Assembly (NCBI RefSeq): GCF_003626695.1
Contig: NZ_RBAH01000016.1
Location: 124,001 to 188,000, forward strand
Source: Paenibacillus ginsengarvi
GTDB lineage: Bacteria; Bacillota; Bacilli; Paenibacillales; NBRC-103111
Direction: 5' to 3'
DNA: 64,000 bases
The first letter of the stretch is position 1; every line of letters starts with the position of its first letter. Of this stretch, positions 18,967 to 27,796 are shown piece after piece. Under the pieces are notes generated by a model, which was not told where the DNA came from, made no database searches, and saw nothing but the letters and a program-made list of their open reading frames with translations. The position numbers and the translations under genes are program-made.

Positions 18967-19839
18967 TCACCCTTTCACCGACCCCATCAAAACACCCTTG
19001 ACGAAATGCTTTTGCAAAAACGGGTATACGCACAAAATCGGTACGATCGCAATTATGATCGACGCGGCACGAATGCTCTCCGGCGTAATCGACGCCTGCT
19101 GGACGCCCTCGCCGTTTGTCGTATTGAGCAGCTGCGAGCTTACGTTCTCAAGCATCTGGTACAGCTTCACCATCAGCGACAGCTTGTCGGTGCTTTTGAT
19201 GTAAATGAGCACGTTCATATAGGAATTCCACCAGCCTACCGCGTAAAACAGCGTCAAGGCGGCGACGACCGGCAGCGACAGCGGGAGAATGATTTTCCAC
19301 AACACAGTCAGCTCTTTGGCCCCGTCGATCGCCGCCGATTCCTCCAGCTCCTCGGGAAGCCCTTCGAAAAACGTTTTCATAACGAACATGTTGTAGACGC
19401 TGATGAGCGCGGGCAGCCACAAGCCCCAATACGAATCGATCAAGCCCAGAGCGCCGACGAGCAAAAAGTTCGGGATCAAACCGCCGCCGAACAGCATCGT
19501 GAACAGGACGCCCATCAGCATGACGTTTCTCCCCTTAAGACGCCGCTTCGACAGCGGATACGCCGCCATAATGGTGAACAGCATGTTCAGCGCGGTGCCG
19601 ACGACGGTAATAACGATCGTATTTTTCATCGCCACCAGCAGCTGTCCGTCGGCGATCAGGTTTACATATGCGTCGAGGCTCAGATCAACCGGCCAAAACG
19701 ACACTTCGCCGGCATTGATCGCCCGGCTGCTGCTGAGCGATACGGCGATCATATTCACGAACGGAAGCAAAGTGGCGAGCGCAAACAGCGCAAGCAGGAA
19801 AGCGTTTAATCGTCCGAACCAGCGCGACGAACCGCTCAT
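18967..19839 (-). CDS. Sugar ABC transporter permease, LplC/YtcP type
   Basis: A 290-aa inner-membrane permease with six predicted helices, starting LNAFLLALFALATLLPFVNM. The EAA loop that docks the ATPase reads EELEESAAIDGAKELTVLWK then IILPLSLPVV. The C-terminus VFPFLQKHFVKGVLMGSVKG type (here PFLQKHFVKGVLMGSVKG) is the family hallmark. It starts immediately after the stop of the partner permease (TAA then ATG), so both are translated together. No ATPase gene adjoins, as usual, since a shared MsmX-type ATPase serves such systems. Confidence 0.93.
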   Translation of the reverse strand: MSGSSRWFGRLNAFLLALFALATLLPFVNMIAVSLSSSRAINAGEVSFWPVDLSLDAYVNLIADGQLLVAMKNTIVITVVGTALNMLFTIMAAYPLSKRRLKGRNVMLMGVLFTMLFGGGLIPNFLLVGALGLIDSYWGLWLPALISVYNMFVMKTFFEGLPEELEESAAIDGAKELTVLWKIILPLSLPVVAALTLFYAVGWWNSYMNVLIYIKSTDKLSLMVKLYQMLENVSSQLLNTTNGEGVQQASITPESIRAASIIIAIVPILCVYPFLQKHFVKGVLMGSVKG

Positions 19840-20817
19840 TTACCACAACCCCCTTTCTCCCATCGCCCGGATGAGCCGGTTGACCGTTACGACCAGAATA
19901 AGCGACACGACCGATTGAAACAGGCCAAGCGCCGTCGTGTAGCTGTACTGCAGGCCGACGATGCCGCGCTTGTACACATACGTGCTGATCACTTCGGATA
20001 CGGCGGTTACAGTCGAATTTTGCAGCGCGTAGATGTGCTCGAAGCCGACATCCATCATCCGGCCCATTTGCAGAACGAGCAGGATCGCTACGGTGCTGCG
20101 GATGCCCGGTAGCGTTACGTGCCATATTTGGCGCCATTTGCGCGCGCCGTCCATCGCAGCCGCTTCGTATAGATGCGAATCGATCGACGCCATGGCGGCG
20201 AGGTACAAAATCGTGCCGAACCCCGCTTCCCGCCATATGCTCGAGCCGATGAAGGCGACCGGCCACCAAAACGTGCTGGCCATGAAATAAATCGGCTCCA
20301 GCCCGACAAGCTTGAGCAGGGCGTTTACGATGCCGGTGCTTGGCGACAGCAGCGCGATGACGATGCTGCCGAGTACGATCCACGACATGAAGTGCGGGAT
20401 GTACAGCAAATTTTGCAGCAGCCGCTTGTACCATTCCTTCCGCAGCTCGTTCAGCATGATCGCGAGCGCGATCGGCACCGGAAAGGCGAACACGAGAATG
20501 TACAAATTGAGCAGCAGCGTGTTTCTTAAAATGAGCCAAAAATCGCGGCTCGTAAACAGCTTGCGAAACTGCTGCAGCCCGACCCACGGACTGTTCCAGA
20601 TGCCGTCGGCGAGCCGGTAATTTTTGAACGCCATCACTTCGCCGAACAGCGGCGCGTACTTAAACAGCACGAAGTAAATCACCACCGGAACGAGCAGCAT
20701 ATAAAGCATCCGATCCCGGCGCAGCCGTTTGCGCCAATCCGATTTCGGCTTCGGGCCGGCAAACGCCGACGCTTCTTTCGATTGCGTGTTTGCCGAGTAG
20801 TCGGCGATTTGGTCCAT
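19840..20817 (-). CDS. Sugar ABC transporter permease, LplB type
   Basis: A 325-aa permease. After a charged N-terminus come YMLLVPVVIYFVLFKYAPLF and GEVMAFKNYRLADGIWNSPW, the LplB signature, and an EAA loop LYEAAAMDGARKWRQIWHVT followed by LPGI. ATG 20817 is preceded by AGGAGG 8 nt upstream; the ORF is open for 32 more codons without a site. It is the first gene of a five-gene minus-strand operon (permeases, binding protein, Cache-AraC sensor, 565-aa protein) for uptake of an oligosaccharide or a polysaccharide breakdown product. Confidence 0.93.
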   Translation of the reverse strand: MDQIADYSANTQSKEASAFAGPKPKSDWRKRLRRDRMLYMLLVPVVIYFVLFKYAPLFGEVMAFKNYRLADGIWNSPWVGLQQFRKLFTSRDFWLILRNTLLLNLYILVFAFPVPIALAIMLNELRKEWYKRLLQNLLYIPHFMSWIVLGSIVIALLSPSTGIVNALLKLVGLEPIYFMASTFWWPVAFIGSSIWREAGFGTILYLAAMASIDSHLYEAAAMDGARKWRQIWHVTLPGIRSTVAILLVLQMGRMMDVGFEHIYALQNSTVTAVSEVISTYVYKRGIVGLQYSYTTALGLFQSVVSLILVVTVNRLIRAMGERGLW

Positions 20818-21156
20818 ATCCCTCCTCCTTTTCTTGACGAGTCGCATGCTCTTGCCCTCAGACGGAGCGACCGGCGAATCGTCGTTTTGACCATACCAGC
20901 CGCGGGGCGCCACAGGAAAGCACCACTTTTTATTCGGTCACTCCCCTTTTCGCCGGGCACCCCTTCCTTTTTTGCGATCGTCTTCTTTTTTTGTTCGGGC
21001 GGGGGAAAATGGCGCTTCGGCGGGCTTGCCGCATCCGAAAAAAGCAGCTGAAGCTTCAGCAAAACTCAGTCCGGCTGCAGATCAGCTTGTCTTAGGACGC
21101 AAAAAAAGGAGCCTGCGCGAATGCAGACTCCTTGCCGACTGGCTTCATAAACAACG
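20818..21156. other. Intergenic region upstream of the LplB operon
   Basis: About 340 bp between the operon start and the SPFH gene stop. It holds the minus-strand terminator at 21101 and a perfect 14-nt palindrome GCTGAAGCTTCAGC at 21047-21060 that could be an operator. I see no ORF with coding character. Confidence 0.4.
21101..21131 (-). terminator. Terminator of the nfeD-SPFH operon
   Basis: On the minus strand GGAGTCTGC and GCAGGCTCC form a stem with one mismatch, followed by seven Ts. It lies 26 nt past the SPFH gene stop. Confidence 0.8.
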
Positions 21157-22089
21157 TTATTCTTTCTTGCTTGCCTTCAGCATTTCGCCGAGCGCCCCGA
21201 TCGAACCGAGCGTCTCGACTGCTTTGGTCGGGATGAACACTTTGTTCGCCGCCCCGTTCGAAATGTCCGACAGCGCCTCCAGCGAACGGTACGTCAGCAC
21301 GTTCTCGTCAAGCCCGGCTTCGCGCAGCAGCTCGATGCGCCGCTTCTCCGCCTCCGCAACGGCCTGAATCGCCTTCGCCTGACCGAGCGCCTCCAGCTCC
21401 TGCGCCTGGCGCAAGCCTTCCGCCTCGCGGATGCGCGCTTCCTTGTCGCCTTCGGCCTTCAAAATTTTACTCTGCTTGTCGCCCTCGGCGCGCAAAATCA
21501 TATCCTGCTTGGCCGCTTCCGCCTCGAGCACGATCGCCCGCTTGCTGCGCTCGGCCTTCATCTGCTTATCCATCGATTCCTGAATGTCGGTCGGCGGCTG
21601 AATGTCGATGACCTCGACGCGTTCGATCCGCACGCCCCACTTTTCAGTCGCTTCGTCGAGCGCGACGCGAATGTCGGTCGATATTTTTTCGCGGCCGGAG
21701 AGCGTTTCGTCCAGCTCCATTTTGCCGATAATCTGCCGCATAGTAGCGGTCGAAATGTTGCGCACCCCATACACGTAATCAGAGATGCCATACGTAGCCT
21801 GCTCCGGACCGGTGACTTGGTAAAAAATGATCGTGTCGATCTGCACCTGCACGTTATCCTTCGTAATAACCGTTTGCGGCGGCACGTTCGCCTGCTGGAT
21901 GCGCAGATCGTGATACGTGCGCACGTGATCGATGATCGGCACCAAAATGTTGACGCCCGGCGTAAGCAGCCGGTTGAACTTGCCGAGCCGCTCCACAACG
22001 CCGACCCGCTGCTGCGGCACGATCTTGATCGAAAGCGCCGCTACCGCAATAACCAGAATAATAACAATGATGACAAGTATGCTACCCAT
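21157..22089 (-). CDS. SPFH/Band 7 membrane protein, QmcA/stomatin-like
   Basis: A 310-aa membrane-associated scaffold protein. An N-terminal transmembrane helix (MGSILVIIVIILVIAVAALS) is followed by the SPFH core with QQRVGVVERLGKFNRLLTPG and VQIDTIIFYQVTGPEQATYG, then a long helical coiled coil rich in repeated Glu-Ala-Lys segments (LRAEGDKQSKILKAEGDKEA). Family members form membrane microdomain cages and work with an NfeD partner. ATG 22089 has GGGGAGG upstream; the longer open frame is an artefact. It starts 1 nt after the NfeD stop codon. Confidence 0.9.
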   Translation of the reverse strand: MGSILVIIVIILVIAVAALSIKIVPQQRVGVVERLGKFNRLLTPGVNILVPIIDHVRTYHDLRIQQANVPPQTVITKDNVQVQIDTIIFYQVTGPEQATYGISDYVYGVRNISTATMRQIIGKMELDETLSGREKISTDIRVALDEATEKWGVRIERVEVIDIQPPTDIQESMDKQMKAERSKRAIVLEAEAAKQDMILRAEGDKQSKILKAEGDKEARIREAEGLRQAQELEALGQAKAIQAVAEAEKRRIELLREAGLDENVLTYRSLEALSDISNGAANKVFIPTKAVETLGSIGALGEMLKASKKE

Positions 22090-22090
22090 A

Positions 22091-22531
22091 CTAAACCTCC
22101 CCTTTCCATTTATCGACCCGGAGTGTAGCGCTTCCCCTTTCGACGACAACGACCGTGTCGCCTTGCGCAAGCGGCTCGCCTGTAATCGAAACCGCACTCC
22201 ACGTCTCGTTTCCCACCTTGACGATGCCGGGCTTTCCTTCCTCCGCCGGCTCCAACACGATGCCCGGCTTGCCGACCAGCTCGTCGACTGCGTCACTAAA
22301 CCCTTTCGACGAACGGAAATAACGGGTGATCGGCTTCGTGAACGTGGTTAACACGAGCACGACCGCGCAGCCGGGCAGCACTTGCCAAACGAAGGAGTCC
22401 GTGACGAATAGAGCTAAGGCAGCCGCCACGACAGCGCCAATCGCAATCCACAGCAAATAAAACGTCAGCGTCATCATTTCGATCACAAGCAGCACGGCGG
22501 CCACGATGAGCCATATCGCCCAAAGTTCCAT
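22091..22531 (-). CDS. NfeD-family membrane protein, YbbJ-like
   Basis: A 146-aa protein with two or three membrane helices (LWAIWLIVAAVLLVIEMMTL, YLLWIAIGAVVAAALALFV) and a C-terminal OB-fold soluble domain (ELVGKPGIVLEPAEEGKPGI). It is the partner of the SPFH protein encoded directly downstream; nfeD-SPFH pairs are one of the most conserved two-gene operons. Start at ATG 22531 with a GGGGG-rich site. Roles in membrane stress or microdomain function are known for the family; the specific job here is unknown. Confidence 0.88.
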   Translation of the reverse strand: MELWAIWLIVAAVLLVIEMMTLTFYLLWIAIGAVVAAALALFVTDSFVWQVLPGCAVVLVLTTFTKPITRYFRSSKGFSDAVDELVGKPGIVLEPAEEGKPGIVKVGNETWSAVSITGEPLAQGDTVVVVERGSATLRVDKWKGEV

Positions 22532-22556
22532 AGAGCATCCCCCCTTTTTTTAATAT

Positions 22557-22593
22557 CCCCCACAATGTGAAGTCCAGGCTCGGAAGCTGGGGG
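22557..22593. repeat. Dispersed hairpin repeat, copy 2
   Basis: CCCCCACAATGTG begins it and AAGCTGGGGG ends it, so the outer arms pair and enclose two small hairpins (CACAATGTG and GGCTCGGAAGC). Related to the element at 8981. It lies 93 nt past the stop of the MFS gene, in the same orientation relative to the gene as copy 1. Confidence 0.5.
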
Positions 22594-22685
22594 CTCCCCC
22601 GAAAGTAAAATAGTTTCGTTTCCCACCATAACCAACCTATGTCCAAAAACCACCCGGTATGTTCATGACTTTATTCGTCACCATT

Positions 22686-23915
22686 TTACACATTTCCTGC
22701 TTGCTCGCGCATATTGGAGGCTTCGTCCCGATGGGCCTTCTCCCGCTGCCCGATCTTCCTCGCGCGGTATTCGAAATACGGCAAGGCGAGCAGGCTAAAC
22801 AGAGCGACAACAATTAGAGCTATAAACATCCCGCCGCGAATATCGTCGACGGACAAGACGATCAGCAGCGTACCGATCCGCGTGACGCATATAAGCGTTT
22901 CCCTCCAGACGAGCAGGTTCGCCTGTTCACGCTCCTTGAACGTCTTGATCCATTTGAATTGCAGCGTGTTCCAAGCGGCGATAACGCAGAACATGCCAAC
23001 CGCCGTAAGCAGATTGGAGACGATGAGCACCGGCTTCGCCGGGAAAAGCACGATCAGGAAGCCGCACGTGACGAGAACGCAGCCGACGAACAGCAGCGTA
23101 AAATCTTTCAGCGCATACCGGCGGTACACGTACAAGCCGCCGAGCGTCGCCAGCGTATATAAACCGTTCAGACCGGCGATCCAAAATTTGTTTTCGGTTA
23201 CGCTGAACGTAAAGACGAGCAGAAACAGCTGCTGAAACTGCAAAAAGACGCCGGCCGCAAGGTTCGCCGCGGAATGCCACCGCAGTCCCGGCTTGCGCCT
23301 AAGCTGCCGCCACAGCCAGCAGAGCATGGACGGACGGTCCGCCTCGCCGCCCTCGACGTTCAGCGATATTTTCGGCATTAGGAACGAAAAGGCAAGCATG
23401 CCCAGAAGAAACACGAGCATGAGGATCGAGGTGCCGAAATAACCGGCGTACGCTATAATAATCGCCGACAATAACGGGACTGCCAGCGTAACGACCTGCT
23501 GGATGCTGCCTGCCGTCGAAAAGTAACGGCCGAGCTCGGCGCTCGTGCCGCTCATCGAAACGCTCAAATTTTGCGCCGACGAGAAAAAGCCGTACATGAT
23601 GCCGACCGGCACTCCGATGCATGCGATCCACAGCATCCGGTTATCCAGCTCGAGGAACGTGAGGATGACAAATGCGCCCGCCCCGGCGACTGCCGATACC
23701 GCCAGCAGTGTCCGTATCGTCGTCTTCGACAGCAGGTAAGCCGCGAAGGCGAAAGCGAAAGCCCAAGATACATACAAAATCAAATTGTACCAGGCGACTT
23801 CGAATATAAGGCGGTTTTTCTCCCAAATAAACAAGTTGATAAAGATCCCGACATAAACGAAAATCGTATAGCTCATCATGTTCATAATGAGCCATCTTCT
23901 AAGCGCGTCTGACAT
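22686..23915 (-). CDS. Major facilitator superfamily transporter
   Basis: A 409-aa permease with about 12 membrane helices, starting IMNMMSYTIFVYVGIFINLF. The central loop holds an insert of charged residues (NVEGGEADRPSMLCWLWRQL) between helices 6 and 7, normal for MFS. No close match to a known substrate class by eye; the SSAQNLSVSMSGTSAELGRY stretch is seen in YxiO/BtlA-like or hexuronate-type 'MFS_1' members of Bacillota. ATG 23915 is preceded by AGAGG; the open frame extends further upstream without a site. Single gene. Confidence 0.85.
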   Translation of the reverse strand: MSDALRRWLIMNMMSYTIFVYVGIFINLFIWEKNRLIFEVAWYNLILYVSWAFAFAFAAYLLSKTTIRTLLAVSAVAGAGAFVILTFLELDNRMLWIACIGVPVGIMYGFFSSAQNLSVSMSGTSAELGRYFSTAGSIQQVVTLAVPLLSAIIIAYAGYFGTSILMLVFLLGMLAFSFLMPKISLNVEGGEADRPSMLCWLWRQLRRKPGLRWHSAANLAAGVFLQFQQLFLLVFTFSVTENKFWIAGLNGLYTLATLGGLYVYRRYALKDFTLLFVGCVLVTCGFLIVLFPAKPVLIVSNLLTAVGMFCVIAAWNTLQFKWIKTFKEREQANLLVWRETLICVTRIGTLLIVLSVDDIRGGMFIALIVVALFSLLALPYFEYRARKIGQREKAHRDEASNMREQAGNV

Positions 23916-24043
23916 GCTGTTGCCTCTTTCCGCCCGATTGTAGCCGGCTGCCATATACGGGCATACGCGGATGCCCAACGCTAAGTATACGATCGATTGC
24001 GGTGTTCGGCTAGTGGGTCCGAGCGACAAATTTCGACCGCGCC

Positions 24044-24074
24044 AAAAACCCCTATTTGCCGATGCGAATAGGGG
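24044..24074 (-). terminator. Terminator of the ketone-body operon
   Basis: On the minus strand CCCCTATTC, then AAATAGGGG, followed by TTTTT. It is 26 nt beyond the thiolase stop. Confidence 0.85.
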
Positions 24075-24100
24075 TATCGGGGGTTAGGCTGCTCTGTTCC

Positions 24101-25288
24101 TTACTCCGGGTTATGCTCAAGAACGACCGCGACGCCCTGGCCTCCGCCGACGCATAGCGCTGCCAGTCCGTAACGCAGGTTCCTTCTCCGCAGCTCGTAA
24201 GCGAGCGTCAGCAAGATGCGCGCTCCGCTCGCTCCGACCGGATGGCCGAGCGCGATCGCTCCGCCATTCACGTTCGTTTTCTCGCGATCCAGACCCAGCT
24301 CGCGCTCCACGGCCAAATACTGCACGGCGAATGCTTCGTTGATCTCGACCGCGTCCATATCGCTTACGGCGAGTCCGGCTCGCGCCAGCGCCATTCGCGC
24401 CGCCGGAACGGGGCCGATGCCCATCACGTCCGGCTCCACGCCGGCGATTCCCCATGAAACGATCCGCGCGAGCGGCTTCCGTCCCTGCAGCCGGCTATTC
24501 CCGGCCAGCACGAGCGAAGCTGCGCCGTCGTTAATGCTGCTGGCGTTGCCCGCCGTTACGGTACCGCCGTCGCGCTGGAAGGCCGGCTTCAGCTTGGCCA
24601 GCAGCGCAGCCGACGTATCGCGGCGTATTTGCTCGTCCAGCCCTACCTGGGCAGGTCCGCCGCGGCCGGGCACCTCCACCTGGACGATCTCCTCCGCCAG
24701 GACGCCGTCATCCGCCGCCTTCGCCGCCCGCAGATGGCTCAGAGCCGCGAGCTCGTCCTGCTCCTCCCGGGAGATGCCGTAGCGCGAGGCGAGCCGCTCC
24801 GCGGTCATTCCCATGCCGCAGCCGATATAAGCATCGGTCAGCGTATGCAGCAGCATATCCTCCAGTTGCAAATTGCCGAGCTTCATTCCGCCGAAGCGGC
24901 TCGTGAAATCGGCGTGCGGCGATAGCGACATATTTTCCGTGCCACCGGCGAGGCATACGCCCGCTTCTCCGAGCCGGATCATTTGCGCGGCGGAAATAAC
25001 CGCCTGCATCCCGGAGCCGCACAGCCGGTTCACGGTCAGTGCCGGCGTTTCCACCGGGATTCCCGCCTTCAGCGCGATATGCCGGGACGTATACGAGGCG
25101 TCCGTTCCCGAATGAATGACGTTGCCGTATACGACCTGCTCGACGCTCCCCGGCTCCACGGCGGCCCGGCGCAGTGCCTCCTTCGCGCTGTGCAGACCGA
25201 GCTCGGTCGCGCTCACCTGCCGCAGCGATTGCCCGAATGCGCCGAACGGCGTCCGGGCTCCTTCCAGTATATACACCTGCTCTGTCAT
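24101..25288 (-). CDS. Acetyl-CoA C-acetyltransferase (thiolase II)
   Basis: A 395-aa enzyme that cleaves acetoacetyl-CoA with CoA into two acetyl-CoA, completing ketone-body use. The nucleophilic Cys is in NRLCGSGMQAVISAAQM (about C88), the second His-loop in VNGGAIALGHPVGASGARIL, and the C-terminal base Cys in GLAALCVGGGQGVAVVLE. ATG 25288 overlaps the last codon of the upstream dehydrogenase gene (ATGA), with AAGGAGAG in front. Last gene of the sco operon. Degradative versus biosynthetic direction follows from context. Confidence 0.92.
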   Translation of the reverse strand: MTEQVYILEGARTPFGAFGQSLRQVSATELGLHSAKEALRRAAVEPGSVEQVVYGNVIHSGTDASYTSRHIALKAGIPVETPALTVNRLCGSGMQAVISAAQMIRLGEAGVCLAGGTENMSLSPHADFTSRFGGMKLGNLQLEDMLLHTLTDAYIGCGMGMTAERLASRYGISREEQDELAALSHLRAAKAADDGVLAEEIVQVEVPGRGGPAQVGLDEQIRRDTSAALLAKLKPAFQRDGGTVTAGNASSINDGAASLVLAGNSRLQGRKPLARIVSWGIAGVEPDVMGIGPVPAARMALARAGLAVSDMDAVEINEAFAVQYLAVERELGLDREKTNVNGGAIALGHPVGASGARILLTLAYELRRRNLRYGLAALCVGGGQGVAVVLEHNPE

Positions 25289-26247
25289 GATTCGCTCTCT
25301 CCTTTTCGCCCCCGGATCAATTGAAGCAGCGCCTGCTCCCGTCTCGAAGCTTCCCGCTGCCGCGCTTCCCCGTCTCCATATTCGTAAAATCCGGCTCCGC
25401 TCTTGAAGCCGAGATGTCCTTGCCTGACGCTGGCCGAGATGACCTCCGGCGCTTCCCGGTCCCCGCCCAGCAGAGGAAACAAATTGCTCGTCACTTTCTC
25501 CCAAATGTCGAGTCCGCCGTAATCGGCGATCGCAAACGGCCCGTTCAGCGCCCAGCGCAGTCCCGGCCCTTCCGTCATCGCCCGGTCGATCTGCTCCGCA
25601 TCCGCTACGCCGCAACTGAGCAGATGGCATGCCTCCCGCAGCACCGCCGCCTGCAGCCGGTTGGCGATAAAGCCCGGGCAGTCTTTCTTCAGCACGACGG
25701 GAGCTTTGCCGCAGCTAACCATCAGCGCTGCCGCGCGCTCGACGACACCTGGCTCCGTATCCGGAAGTCCGACTACCTCGACAAGCGGAACAACCGTCGC
25801 CGGGTTGAAAAAGTGGGCGATGAGCAGCCGGTTCGCAAACGTCTGTCCCTGTGCCAGCGATTCCAGCGGCAAGGTTGACGTATTCGAGGCCACAATGGCG
25901 TCATCGGCCAAAAACGGCGCGATAGCGTGCAGCAGCTCCCGCTTCGTCTCCAGCTTCTCCGGTCCGGCCTCAATAACGAAGCCGGCCCCCTTGACTGCGT
26001 CTGCAAGCTCCGATGACAAGCGGACGCTGCCCGTCCCAAACGCAGGCTTCGCCGCATCGCCGTATGCTGCGGGCTCCCCCTCCGCTGCGGCAACGCTTAT
26101 TCCGCGTTCGGAGAGCCGCTGCCGCACGTTAAACAAGACACTGCCGTTAGGATCGTAAAGCGCGACAGGGAATCCGTGCGCGGCGAACAGCTCGGCAATG
26201 CCGCTTCCCATCGTTCCGGCGCCAAGAACGGCAATACTTACAGTCAT
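25285..26247 (-). CDS. 3-hydroxyacyl-CoA dehydrogenase
   Basis: A 320-aa NAD-dependent dehydrogenase of the 3-hydroxybutyryl-CoA type. The Rossmann motif GAGTMGSGIAELFAAHG sits at residues 8-24, followed by VASNTSTLPLESLAQ and the catalytic His in LIAHFFNPATVVPLVEVVG. The C-terminal domain includes PGFIANRLQAAVLREACHLL. It probably oxidises (S)-3-hydroxybutyryl-CoA to acetoacetyl-CoA, feeding the thiolase whose start codon overlaps its stop. 75 nt after the Bdh stop, in the same operon. Confidence 0.92.
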   Translation of the reverse strand: MTVSIAVLGAGTMGSGIAELFAAHGFPVALYDPNGSVLFNVRQRLSERGISVAAAEGEPAAYGDAAKPAFGTGSVRLSSELADAVKGAGFVIEAGPEKLETKRELLHAIAPFLADDAIVASNTSTLPLESLAQGQTFANRLLIAHFFNPATVVPLVEVVGLPDTEPGVVERAAALMVSCGKAPVVLKKDCPGFIANRLQAAVLREACHLLSCGVADAEQIDRAMTEGPGLRWALNGPFAIADYGGLDIWEKVTSNLFPLLGGDREAPEVISASVRQGHLGFKSGAGFYEYGDGEARQREASRREQALLQLIRGRKGESES

Positions 26248-26322
26248 CGTAAAACTCCTTTCCGGCGTTTCGCCGCAAGATGGCTTCAGCCGTTATATGG
26301 CTGATCCGTGTATCCGCAAGCG

Positions 26323-27126
26323 CTATTGCGCCGTATAGCCGCCGTCGATGACGATCGCTTGACCGGTCACGCCGCCCGCCCTGCCGCTGGCCAAAAACAC
26401 GGCGTAATCGGCGACCTCGCGGACGGAAAGCAGCCTGCGCTGCGGCACGAGCGGATAAATGACCTCCTCCAGCACGCGCTGCGGGTCGATCTGCCGGCTG
26501 CGCGCCAAATCGTCCAATTGACCGCGGACGAGCGGCGTATCCACATAACCCGGGCATAATGCATTAACGGTAATGCCATGTGCCGCCCCTTCAAGCGCCG
26601 CCACTTTCGTCAGCCCGATCAGGCCGTGCTTGGCGCTATTATACGCCGCTTTTCCGGCAAAGCCGACGAGCCCGTTAATCGAGGCGATATTGAGAATGCG
26701 TCCGAACTGCCGCTGCTTCATCGCTGGAAACACATGCTTGATCGCCATAAAAGGAGCGGTCAGCATAAGTCGCACCATTTTTTCAAACGTGTCGGTCGGA
26801 AACTGCTCCAGCATGGCGACGTGCTGCATACCGGCGTTGTTGACAAGGACGTCGATCCTGCCGTACTTCTCGCAGGCATAGTCCAGCGCGCGGATCAGAT
26901 CGTTCTCATCGGAAACGTCGCAGCGGACTCCGATGCCGTCATACCCTTGCTTCGTCAATCGGTCCGCCGCTTCCTCCGCCGCCTTCGCATGCAGGTCGCT
27001 CATAACGACCGATGCCCCCTGCTCCGCGCAAGCTTCGCCGATCGCGTAGCCGATGCCGCCGGCCGCCCCCGTGAGGAACACAACTTTGCCGCTAAGCTCC
27101 CCCGCGGCTCCGCGCTCAGTAAGCAT
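26323..27126 (-). CDS. 3-hydroxybutyrate dehydrogenase (SDR)
   Basis: A 267-aa SDR. TGAAGGIG cofactor motif (about residues 20-27), DVLVNNAGMQHVAMLEQFP with the QHV seen in BdhA-type enzymes, catalytic Ser in NIASINGLVG, YNSAKHG and the family's ALCPGYVDTPLVRGQLDDLA segment. It interconverts (R)-3-hydroxybutyrate and acetoacetate. Its start overlaps the end of scoB by 11 nt, so the genes are translationally coupled. Substrate follows from close similarity to BdhA and the operon. Confidence 0.9.
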   Translation of the reverse strand: MLTERGAAGELSGKVVFLTGAAGGIGYAIGEACAEQGASVVMSDLHAKAAEEAADRLTKQGYDGIGVRCDVSDENDLIRALDYACEKYGRIDVLVNNAGMQHVAMLEQFPTDTFEKMVRLMLTAPFMAIKHVFPAMKQRQFGRILNIASINGLVGFAGKAAYNSAKHGLIGLTKVAALEGAAHGITVNALCPGYVDTPLVRGQLDDLARSRQIDPQRVLEEVIYPLVPQRRLLSVREVADYAVFLASGRAGGVTGQAIVIDGGYTAQ

Positions 27127-27796
27127 CGGTAATCACCTGTTCGTCTACATGGAGCACCGGCTCGACCGTATTCTGCACCTCGCTGACGGTACAGCCCGCC
27201 GCCACCTCGCGCAGCACCAGCCCGTTTTCCGTCACGTCCATGACGGCTTTGTCCGTAATGATCCGGTGCACGACTCGTTCGCCCGTCAGCGGCAGGCTGC
27301 AGCAGTTGACGATTTTCGGCTGGCCGTTCTTCGTAACGTGCTCCATAATGACGACGACTCGCTTCGCCCCGTGCACAAGGTCCATCGCGCCGCCCATTCC
27401 TTTCACCATCTTGCCCGGCACGAGCCAGTTGGCCAGATCGCCGTCGCCCGACACTTCCATCGCCCCGAGAATCGCCAGATCGATATGTCCGCCGCGGATC
27501 ATCGCGAACGATTCGCTGCTGTCGAAGAAGGCGGCCCCTTCCAGGGCGGTGACTGTCTCCTTGCCGGCATTGATCAAATCCGGGTCGACTTCGTCCTCAC
27601 GCGGATAAGGCCCGATACCGAGCAAACCGTTCTCGGACTGCAAACTCACCTTCATGCCGTCCGGAATATAGTTCGCAACGAGCGTCGGCATGCCGATTCC
27701 CAAATTGACGTAATAGCCGTTCGCAAGCTCGCGGGCGGCCCGTTTGGCGATTGTTTCCCGAAGCGTTTGCATCGCGTCTTTACCGGCAGCGTTCAT
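27116..27796 (-). CDS. scoB: 3-oxoacid CoA-transferase subunit B
   Basis: A 226-aa beta subunit that, with ScoA, moves CoA from succinyl-CoA (or acetyl-CoA) to acetoacetate. The catalytic Glu is in VSLQSENGLLGIGPYPRE, the SENG motif of this family, and GGHIDLAILGAMEVSGDGDL is the second hallmark. The start overlaps the stop of scoA (ATGA). The gene name reflects the SCOT type; the AtoA type is close and could not be excluded without a search. Confidence 0.92.
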   Translation of the reverse strand: MNAAGKDAMQTLRETIAKRAARELANGYYVNLGIGMPTLVANYIPDGMKVSLQSENGLLGIGPYPREDEVDPDLINAGKETVTALEGAAFFDSSESFAMIRGGHIDLAILGAMEVSGDGDLANWLVPGKMVKGMGGAMDLVHGAKRVVVIMEHVTKNGQPKIVNCCSLPLTGERVVHRIITDKAVMDVTENGLVLREVAAGCTVSEVQNTVEPVLHVDEQVITDAY

